Source of the DNA: Flavobacteriales bacterium
GTDB lineage: Bacteria; Bacteroidota; Bacteroidia; Flavobacteriales; BACL11
Reading direction: 5' to 3'
Length of the DNA: 8,341 nucleotides
Assembly (NCBI GenBank): GCA_002710495.1
Contig: PAKE01000021.1
Location: 1 to 8,341, forward strand
A program made the position numbers and the translations under genes. Each line of letters opens with the position of its first letter. Within the stretch, counting starts at the first letter, position 1. Of this stretch, positions 1 through 4,374 are shown piece by piece. The notes under the pieces are model-generated. The model saw only the letters and a program-made list of their open reading frames with translations. It was not told the DNA's origin and did not search any database.

Positions 1-586
1 AAGGACCATATCTGCGTGTCTGCATCACAGGAACAACCTCAGAAGGAGTCTGCGCAAAAAATTCAAACTGATCACCGTAATTTTCATGTAGTTTTACAGA
101 AGCTCCAAAATAATAATTACTCAACCCTCCTGTTCCAGTAGAGAAAATATTAACAGTATCTTCCAAACTAGTAGCGTCATAATAATCTAATTTATAACCA
201 ATATCTGAAAAGGGACGCAAACCAGAACTAACAGAGATATATTTATTGACAAGGAATCCTAAAGAAAGATTTGAGAAATTTGTATTGCTCTCTGTTTGTG
301 ACAGATCATTCGTTTGAAAATCTGTAACTGAAGCATTTAAAGATGTAGAAAACAAGAAAGATTTTGATTTAAAGGTAGAATAAGTTGCCGGATTATTTGA
401 GTTAATAATTTCAGAATGACAGAAAACTACAGAAGTTCCCCCTATTGCAGATTGCTCTGGAGAAACAGAATTACTCAAGTTCCCTAAACCAAATCTAGAA
501 TATGGAGAATTAGTAGATAATTGAGAAAAACCATTTGCACTTATTAAGGTAAGTGAAAGTAAGAATAGATATTTATTTATCTTCAT
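1..586 (-). CDS. Outer-membrane-type protein, 5' part (C-terminus beyond window)
   Basis: The frame is open from an ATG at 586 to the left edge, giving the first 195 residues. It begins with a signal peptide (MKINKYLFLLSLTLISANGFSQ, then LSTNSPYSRFGLG). The mature N-terminus has SPYSRFGLG, then GGTSVVF and NSNNPATYSTF, a layout seen in FadL/PorV-like Bacteroidota outer membrane proteins (family knowledge). Alternating hydrophobic stretches such as NLSLGFLVNKYISVSSGLRPF suggest beta strands. The ATG lies inside the end of coaX (14-nt overlap), so it is probably co-transcribed and translationally coupled with it. A coaX / outer membrane protein order is, to my recollection, common in Flavobacteriia. 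The exact role, transport or assembly, cannot be told from this fragment. Presence of the gene is nearly certain; the family assignment is moderate. Confidence 0.8.
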   Translation of the reverse strand, partial: MKINKYLFLLSLTLISANGFSQLSTNSPYSRFGLGNLSNSVSPEQSAIGGTSVVFCHSEIINSNNPATYSTFKSKSFLFSTSLNASVTDFQTNDLSQTESNTNFSNLSLGFLVNKYISVSSGLRPFSDIGYKLDYYDATSLEDTVNIFSTGTGGLSNYYFGASVKLHENYGDQFEFFAQTPSEVVPVMQTRRYGP

Positions 587-1283
587 TATATTTTAAAATT
601 ATATTTAATCCTTTAAGAACTAAATTTTGATCTGCAAATATGCTGTTTTTTAAAGCGTTTTCAAAGAAAAAAGTGTCTCCTCCTGTCACTACAACGATTA
701 AATCCTCATTTTCTTTTCTAAATCCGGAAATTAATGAATTTACTTCTGATAAAATTCCTTGCTCAACTCCTGAAAGAATAGAAGAGTCAGTATCATCTCC
801 AATAAATTTAGATTCTCCCGAAACAGATAATTTTGGTAATAATTCTGTAAATTCGTTTAACGATTTATACCTCATTTCTAATCCAGGAGAGATTCTACCT
901 CCTAGATATTCTTTGTTTTTATTAATAAAATCATAGGTAATACAAGTTCCTGCATCAATAACAACTGCATTTTTATTAGGATATTCTTCTGAAACAGCAA
1001 CAATATTCGCAATTCTGTCTTTACCTAAAGTTTCAGGAGTTTTATAATTCAAATTAATTGGTAAACTAGTTTTATGGGAGAGATGAATCACTTCAACATC
1101 CAAATTCCAGTTCATTTCTTTTCTTACTGTAGAAATAATGACATTTTTAATGTCAAATTCTTTTATAAGAGTATTTACCTTTCCTGTTTCTATCTCAGAG
1201 GTTTTTAGGATTTCTACTAACTGATCATTATTAAATACAGCATACTTTACTAGAGTGTTTCCTATGTCAATTATTAAATTCAT
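573..1283 (-). CDS. coaX: Type III pantothenate kinase
   Basis: The product phosphorylates pantothenate with ATP, the first committed step of coenzyme A synthesis, in the cytosol. It is 236 residues, close to the usual family length. Visible family motifs are the N-terminal phosphate loop IIDIGNT, the GKDR motif in PETLGKDRIAN near residue 85, the central VIDAGTCITYDF with its conserved Asp around 110, GGRISPGLEMR around 128-138, and the C-terminal nucleotide-site VVTGGD near 200. The frame could begin at a TTG one codon upstream (1286), but the ATG at 1283 gives the usual MNLIIDIGNT start and is preferred. No Shine-Dalgarno is present, as usual in Bacteroidota. A TAAATTTG element lies 18-25 nt upstream. 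The 3' end overlaps the next gene by 14 nt (ATGAAGATAAATAA), implying a bicistronic unit. Confidence 0.96.
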   Translation of the reverse strand: MNLIIDIGNTLVKYAVFNNDQLVEILKTSEIETGKVNTLIKEFDIKNVIISTVRKEMNWNLDVEVIHLSHKTSLPINLNYKTPETLGKDRIANIVAVSEEYPNKNAVVIDAGTCITYDFINKNKEYLGGRISPGLEMRYKSLNEFTELLPKLSVSGESKFIGDDTDSSILSGVEQGILSEVNSLISGFRKENEDLIVVVTGGDTFFFENALKNSIFADQNLVLKGLNIILKYNEDK

Positions 1284-1300
1284 CAATATAAATAAGGCTT

Positions 1301-1308
1301 CAAATTTA
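1301..1308 (-). promoter_or_regulatory. Putative -7 element for coaX
   Basis: Read on the minus strand this is TAAATTTG, an exact match to the Bacteroidota -7 consensus TAnnTTTG. It would put the transcript start about 10-15 nt upstream of the coaX ATG. No clear TTG is seen at the -33 distance, so the call rests on one element. Confidence 0.4.
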
Positions 1309-1367
1309 CGAATGTTTTATTGCTTGTATAAAGATTAGAAAATATTTCTCTAAATAAAAAAATAATC

Positions 1368-1375
1368 TAAATTTG
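1368..1375 (+). promoter_or_regulatory. Putative -7 element for tRNA-Phe
   Basis: TAAATTTG matches TAnnTTTG exactly and ends 11 nt before the mature tRNA 5' end, leaving a leader of a few nucleotides for RNase P to remove. It is the same octamer as the coaX element on the other strand, so the 103-bp gap carries a divergent promoter pair. No convincing -33 TTG is present. Confidence 0.45.
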
Positions 1376-1386
1376 CAATCTAAAAT

Positions 1387-1459
1387 GGTGCTATAGCTCA
1401 GTTGGTAGAGCAATGGACTGAAAATCCATGTGTCCCTAGTTCGAATCTTGGTAGCACCA
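1387..1459 (+). tRNA. tRNA-Phe (GAA)
   Basis: A full cloverleaf can be drawn in 73 nt. The acceptor stem is GGTGCTA/TAGCACC with discriminator A. The D-arm is GCTC...GAGC with the AGTTGGTA loop. The anticodon stem is ATGGA/TCCAT with loop CTGAAAA, placing anticodon GAA at 1420-1422. The T-loop is TTCGAAT. The 3' CCA is not encoded (the next bases are CTT), so it must be added by nucleotidyltransferase. The T-stem CCTAG/CTTGG contains one T-T opposition at its middle pair (positions 51:63), which is slightly unusual. It stands alone, with its own promoter and terminator. Confidence 0.97.
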
Positions 1460-1467
1460 CTTTTAAA

Positions 1468-1506
1468 AAACCCTTGTAGTCAATTGATTGCAGGGGTTTA
1501 TTTTTT
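1468..1506 (+). terminator. Intrinsic terminator after tRNA-Phe
   Basis: The arms AAACCCTTG (1468-1476) and CAGGGGTTT (1491-1499) pair over 9 bp with one G-T wobble, followed by A and six Ts. The loop contains the small palindrome TCAATTGA, which could extend the structure. It lies 8 nt after the tRNA. Confidence 0.85.
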
Positions 1507-1692
1507 GATAGAATTATATACAATCCACTTTTACTTAGTGCATCTTTAATTTAAGAGTTGTAAGTGTCCTTTTATTCCTCCCCAATAGGTTATCTGTTTA
1601 GGCTCAATACCTGTAGATAATAAAAAAGATCATAAAATTTTATAAAGAGATACATAATGTAAGTGGTGTGTATTTGGGAATAAATGATGTGT
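1507..1692. other. Non-coding spacer between tRNA terminator and repeat A
   Basis: I find no credible reading frame here. The only structure seen is an imperfect hairpin at 1590-1620: TTATCT pairs with AGATAA, with an inner AGG/CCT. It has no T run behind it on the plus strand; on the minus strand it is preceded, not followed, by Ts. Its role is unknown. Together with repeat A this fills the 390 bases between the tRNA and the next gene. Confidence 0.5.
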
Positions 1693-1843
1693 AACAGGAT
1701 TAAAGTCCACGCTCATTTCACTATATTACAGCAAACTCTCAAACTAAAAATCTCTCCGCTTTTGCACCGCTGCTCCATCTACTAAAACAAGTTTAAAAAA
1801 ATTAATTGGATTTTCGGATTAGAAAATCTTTTTTAAAATAATT
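1693..1843 (+). repeat. Interspersed repeat, copy A (most diverged)
   Basis: This is the first of three same-orientation copies. Shared blocks include CAGGATTA at the left, TTACAGCAAA followed by CTCAAACT, GCACCGCTGCTCCATCTACT, AATTAATTGGATTTT and a right-end AAAATAATT. Copy A lacks the AAAAAAGTCCGGG-like left edge of B and C, has one T fewer before GCACCGC and one extra A before TTAATTGG. It retains ACGCTCATTT, where B and C differ. The right edge lies 6 bp from the stop codon of the leftward gene at 1850. Small indels disrupt any common protein frame, so the conserved object is DNA or RNA. Confidence 0.85.
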
Positions 1844-1849
1844 TTTTGA

Positions 1850-2368
1850 TTAGAATTGATATTTTAAGTTAACAAGAGGGTAAGGTAAATATTTCAGCAT
1901 AAGCCAATCTCCTTTTGTGTTTAAAAAAGATTCTGTATACCACATATAATCATCTACTTGTGGTTCTCCAGGATCAGAATGAACTTGACCATAATGCCAT
2001 TTTACAAGAACTAACTGAAATCCATAGTTGAAAGACCAATTACCAGAGTATCCTACTCCTTTTTCTTTTACCCAAGAATATCTTAATAGCATTTCGTCAT
2101 AAAAGTCTCTACCAAAAACTAAAGTATGACTATTTTCACTCATATAATTTCCATATTTAATTCCTGTCACTAAAGATGGGGCGCCCACGCTAATTATCCA
2201 ATAAAAATTATCATTCAAATGAATATCGTAATTTAAGCAAATAAAACTTGGCGCATGTGACGTGCAAAGTCCACCCTCAACAGAAAAACCACTTGAAAAA
2301 CCTGTCTGAGAAAAAGTCAGGGTAGTTAGTGTAGTAATCATAATTAAAACAAAGATTAGCTTTTTCAT
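1850..2368 (-). CDS. Small secreted protein, possible outer-membrane beta-barrel; function unknown
   Basis: I do not recognise a named family. The frame stays open to 2458, but the extra 30 residues read through repeat B and low-complexity DNA. The ATG at 2368 gives a typical signal peptide (MKKLIFVLIMITTLTTLTFS, cut before or after Q21), so a 172-residue product is preferred. The mature part is rich in Tyr, Trp and Phe with alternating polarity (for example NFYWIISVGAPSLVTGIKYG and WSFNYGFQLVLVKW) and ends in LKYQF. A terminal Phe is typical of outer-membrane strands, so a small barrel or porin-like surface protein is plausible but unproven. Two tandem TTTATTTG elements just upstream are one mismatch from the -7 consensus. 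The gene is flanked by repeat copies A and B and stands alone. Confidence 0.75.
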   Translation of the reverse strand: MKKLIFVLIMITTLTTLTFSQTGFSSGFSVEGGLCTSHAPSFICLNYDIHLNDNFYWIISVGAPSLVTGIKYGNYMSENSHTLVFGRDFYDEMLLRYSWVKEKGVGYSGNWSFNYGFQLVLVKWHYGQVHSDPGEPQVDDYMWYTESFLNTKGDWLMLKYLPYPLVNLKYQF

Positions 2369-2423
2369 AACAGCAAATAAAAGCAAATAAAAAGAAGGAA
2401 GTATACTAAGTATAATAAAAAAG

Positions 2424-2589
2424 AAAAAAGTCGGGGAAGCAGGATTACAAGCTAACACCTTTTTACATGATTACAGCAAGCTTTCAAACTGAAAATTGCT
2501 CCGCTTTTTGCACCGCTGCTCCATCTACTAAAACAAACTTAAAAAATTAATTGGATTTTCTCTTTGATCAATTATTTTTTAAAATAATT
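2424..2589 (+). repeat. Interspersed repeat, copy B (best preserved)
   Basis: It begins with AAAAAAGTCGGGGAAGCAGG and continues through TACATGATTACAGCAAGC, the tandem-like pair TGCTCCGCT / TGCACCGCT, CTGCTCCATCTACTAAAAC and AATTAATTGGATTTT. It ends in a perfect 10-bp inverted repeat with a 2-nt centre (CAATTATTTT / AAAATAATTG, 2569-2590). An internal hairpin AGCAA..TTTCA-AAC-TGAAA..TTGCT (2475-2500) is intact here but broken in A and C. On the minus strand the left end reads as T-arm plus acceptor of a tRNA (see findings), and 2524 to 2471 forms an 18-codon ORF including stop. It lies 55 bp upstream of the gene starting at 2368. Confidence 0.9.
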
Positions 2590-2726
2590 GTTATTGCAAA
2601 ATTAGTTGCCAAATCATAATATATTTCACTTATTTTAATTTATTCTAAATATAAATTACTAATATTCATTAACTTATTCTTTTTTAATAACATTAAATAA
2701 ATTAGTTTCGTACAAAATTATATATT
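2590..2726. other. AT-rich upstream region of the CDGSH gene
   Basis: No coding sequence is seen. TAGTTTCG at 2703-2710 is one base off the TAnnTTTG element and would place the transcript start about 10 nt before the ATG at 2727. No -33 TTG is found. The rest is very AT-rich spacer. Confidence 0.3.
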
Positions 2727-2855
2727 ATGAATACAAATTTAGTAAATCCAAAAAAAATAATTAACAACATTTCATTAAGTAAAAAGAATAAATGTAAATG
2801 TGGGAAGACAAATGATGATAATGGTAATTGCGATGGTTCACATGCTAATAAATAA
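2727..2855 (+). CDS. CDGSH iron-sulfur mini-protein (42 aa)
   Basis: The reading frame encodes 42 residues with a basic Asn/Lys-rich N-terminal half and the C-terminal motif CKCGKTNDDNGNCDGSH. This matches the 2Fe-2S CDGSH pattern: Cys23, Cys25 and Cys35 with His39 as the fourth ligand. The usual spacing from Ser/Thr to the third Cys is five residues with a Pro; here there are six and no Pro. The protein is close to the smallest size that could hold the cluster, and CDGSH proteins usually act as dimers in electron or cluster transfer (family knowledge). No signal peptide or membrane segment is present, so it is cytosolic. It converges on the DUF2237 gene with 54 bp between stops. It is shorter than usual ORF cut-offs and easily missed. 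Confidence 0.85.
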   Translation: MNTNLVNPKKIINNISLSKKNKCKCGKTNDDNGNCDGSHANK

Positions 2856-2873
2856 CAAATAGAATCAAAAATA

Positions 2874-2887
2874 TTTAGATTTCTAAA
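2874..2887. terminator. Weak hairpin between convergent CDGSH and DUF2237 genes
   Basis: TTTAG (2874-2878) and CTAAA (2883-2887) form a 5-bp stem with a 4-nt loop midway between the two convergent stop codons. It has no proper T run and is AT-rich, so the call rests mainly on position. Confidence 0.2.
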
Positions 2888-2909
2888 ATAGGGTTAGCAC
2901 AATTACAAC

Positions 2910-3272
2910 CTACACTCTATATGCATGTGCAATCAAATCTTCTATACGAATTACATCAAGTGATTTCTCATTAGTAGCTTCTAAAAAAACCATTGGAGCA
3001 CAGTTATTTTCAAATGCTTCTTTCCAACGCAAAGCACATAAACACCATCTATCTCCATCTTTAACTCCATCAAAACCGAAGTCTGGTAACGGAGTTGAAA
3101 GATCGTTACCTACTTGTTTTGAAAATTTTAAAAAATCATTGGTAGCAATAATACAAACAGTATGTATTCCTAAATCGGTATCATCTGTATCACAACATCC
3201 ATTTCTAAAATATCCTGTTAAAGGATCTTTGCTACATGCAATTAATTTATCACCAAATATATTTTTATTCAT
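2910..3272 (-). CDS. DUF2237 family protein
   Basis: The 120-residue product has the features I associate with the DUF2237 family: an N-terminal FGDKLIACSKDPLTGYFRNG, GCCDTDDTDLGIHTVC, FSKQVGNDLSTPLPDFGF, GDRWCLCALRW and a C-terminal VFLEATNEKSLD..RIEDLIAHA. It is full length. It contains seven Cys (13, 26, 27, 40, 77, 79, 91); GCC and WCLC are the conserved ones, suggesting metal or redox chemistry, but no biochemical function is established to my knowledge. There is no signal peptide, so it is cytosolic. It is divergent from the dehydratase gene (93 bp between starts) and convergent with the CDGSH gene. The ATG at 3272 gives the expected N-terminus. Confidence 0.93.
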   Translation of the reverse strand: MNKNIFGDKLIACSKDPLTGYFRNGCCDTDDTDLGIHTVCIIATNDFLKFSKQVGNDLSTPLPDFGFDGVKDGDRWCLCALRWKEAFENNCAPMVFLEATNEKSLDVIRIEDLIAHAYRV

Positions 3273-3290
3273 ATTTCAAGTATTATTATC

Positions 3291-3319
3291 TTGTCTTTGT
3301 TTTTCTTTATATATTTTTG
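3291..3319 (+). promoter_or_regulatory. Putative promoter for the pterin dehydratase gene
   Basis: TTG at 3291-3293 and TATTTTTG at 3312-3319 are separated by 18 nt, in the range for Bacteroidota promoters (TTG, about 17-23 nt, TAnnTTTG). The start would fall about 40 nt before the ATG at 3366. AT-rich sequence makes chance matches possible. Confidence 0.4.
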
Positions 3320-3365
3320 TCAAGATTACAAATAATTTTTATTTCTAAATAATTTATACTGAAAA

Positions 3366-3701
3366 ATGATAAGTAAAAAAACATGCATTCCTTGTCAAGG
3401 AGGAATCCCTCCGCTTGAACATAAAGAAATTAACACGTTAATCCAACAATTAGAAGATGGTTGGAAAGTTTATAAAAATAAAGAGATAAGAAAAATATAT
3501 ATATTTACTCAATATACTGATGCAATTATTTTCACTAATAAAATTGCTGAGTTATCTGAAAAAGAAGGTCATCACCCTTTTATACACATTGAATACAAAA
3601 AAGTAACCATTATATTATTTACTCACAAAATAAATGGTTTGCATGAAAATGATTTTATTCTCGCTTCAAAATGTGATATAGTTTTAAAATCACTAAAATA
3701 A
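3366..3701 (+). CDS. Pterin-4a-carbinolamine dehydratase (4a-hydroxytetrahydrobiopterin dehydratase)
   Basis: The family dehydrates 4a-hydroxytetrahydropterin after aromatic amino acid hydroxylation, regenerating the pterin cofactor; some homologues also serve molybdopterin metabolism. The 111-residue protein has the active-site signature EGHHPFIHIEYKKV (His69, His70) followed by FTHKINGLHENDF (His87, Asp96). The N-terminal CIPCQGGIPPL is an extension seen in one subgroup of the family, with two Cys that could bind metal. No phenylalanine hydroxylase gene lies in the window, so the substrate is not shown by context. No signal peptide is present. The ATG at 3366 is chosen because it directly precedes the Cys motif. 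Repeat C begins 5 bp after the stop codon, leaving no separate terminator. Confidence 0.95.
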   Translation: MISKKTCIPCQGGIPPLEHKEINTLIQQLEDGWKVYKNKEIRKIYIFTQYTDAIIFTNKIAELSEKEGHHPFIHIEYKKVTIILFTHKINGLHENDFILASKCDIVLKSLK

Positions 3702-3706
3702 TCAAC

Positions 3707-3872
3707 AAAAAAAGTCCGGGTAGCAGGATTACAACCTAACTCAATTTTACATGATTATAGAAAGCTTGCAAACTAAAAATTGCTCCACTTTTTGCACCGC
3801 TGATCTATCATCTAAAAAAACTTAAAAAATTAATTGGATTCTATGATTAGAAAAAACTTTAAAAAATAATTT
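3707..3872 (+). repeat. Interspersed repeat, copy C
   Basis: It starts with AAAAAAAGTCCGGGTAGCAGG and continues with ATTACAACCTAAC, TTACATGATTATAG, AAATTGCTCCACTTTTTGCA, CCGCTGATCTATCATCTA and AATTAATTGGATT, ending in AAAAAATAATTT at the stop codon of msrB. Against copy B it carries scattered substitutions but keeps length and order. Its left edge is the cleanest match to a tRNA 3' end: minus strand AGG-TTGTAAT-CCT, then GCTACCCGGAC and seven Ts. It separates the stop of the rightward dehydratase gene from the stop of the leftward msrB, so it may also work as a bidirectional terminator region. Confidence 0.9.
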
Positions 3873-4374
3873 ATTCAATCATTATCTTCTCTGCCGGAGT
3901 TCCATTATCGTATATGTAAAATAGAGGAGTGTTATTATTGTGTGTTATAAATTTTATACTCAAAGAATTAACACAATGTCTGATGTTTTTCTCCGTCATT
4001 CCTTCTCCCTCAAAAACATGGCCTAAATGTCCTTTACAATTTGAACAACATATCTCTACTCTCTTCATACCAAGTGAATTGTCTGGATTTCTTATAATGG
4101 ACCCTTTTATCTCATTATCAAAAGAAGGCCACCCGCATGTTGATTTAAATTTTGATTTAGATTTAAATAGTGGATTGTTACATGCTTTGCATATATATAA
4201 TCCTTTGTCAAAATGGTTATTATAAAATCCCGAATTAGGTGTTTCTGTACCTTTTAAAATAATTATTCTACTCTCCTCAAATGTTAAATCAGTAAAATAA
4301 TTACTTGTTTTAATTTTTATTTGAGAAAAACAAAAGAGAGGTATAAAAAATAATATGAAGAATATTTTATTCAA
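3871..4374 (-). CDS. msrB: Exported peptide-methionine (R)-S-oxide reductase with T9SS-like tail
   Basis: MsrB reduces methionine-R-sulfoxide in proteins. The 167-residue protein has a signal peptide (residues 1-18, ending FCFSQ; no valid lipobox), then the MsrB domain: GTETPNSGFYN (42-52), zinc CxxC pairs at 62/65 and 110/113, STCGWPSF with the recycling Cys80, HLGHVFEG (116-123) and IRHCVNS with catalytic Cys134. After the domain's usual end (SIKF) comes a 25-residue extension ending TPLFYIYDNGTPAEKIMIE, which resembles the end of the upstream CotH-like protein and T9SS sorting tails. The start is a TTG overlapping the CotH stop by 8 nt. An in-frame stop lies two codons upstream and the next ATG is deep in the domain, so TTG is the only start that keeps the signal peptide. 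It is likely translated by coupling, and acts in the periplasm or at the surface. Confidence 0.94.
   Translation of the reverse strand: MNKIFFILFFIPLFCFSQIKIKTSNYFTDLTFEESRIIILKGTETPNSGFYNNHFDKGLYICKACNNPLFKSKSKFKSTCGWPSFDNEIKGSIIRNPDNSLGMKRVEICCSNCKGHLGHVFEGEGMTEKNIRHCVNSLSIKFITHNNNTPLFYIYDNGTPAEKIMIE

Noticed and set aside
640..936. 98-codon open frame on the plus strand opposite coaX
   Set aside because: It lies antisense to the strongly supported coaX and shows no recognisable motif; it is a shadow frame.
1590..1620. Hairpin as a terminator for a leftward or rightward transcript
   Set aside because: No T run follows the stem in either direction and no gene ends next to it.
1693..1843. 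Repeats as classical IS element or MITE
   Set aside because: I find no terminal inverted repeats at the two ends, no consistent target-site duplication and no transposase. The palindrome at the right end of copy B is not preserved in A and C.
2369..2458. Extension of the small secreted protein upstream to 2458
   Set aside because: The added residues come from repeat B and a low-complexity A/T stretch and would bury the signal peptide 30 residues in. The ATG at 2368 gives a proper signal peptide.
3139..3348. 69-codon plus-strand frame starting inside the DUF2237 gene
   Set aside because: It is antisense to a conserved gene over most of its length and the remainder is AT-rich promoter DNA.
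1693..3872. CRISPR array or integron attC array
   Set aside because: The repeats are ~150-165 bp, diverged, and 0.6-1.3 kb apart, with genes and not short spacers between them. No paired RYYYAAC / GTTRRRY core sites and no cas or integrase genes are seen.
3929..4225. 98-codon plus-strand frame opposite msrB
   Set aside because: It is an antisense shadow of a gene with an intact catalytic signature.
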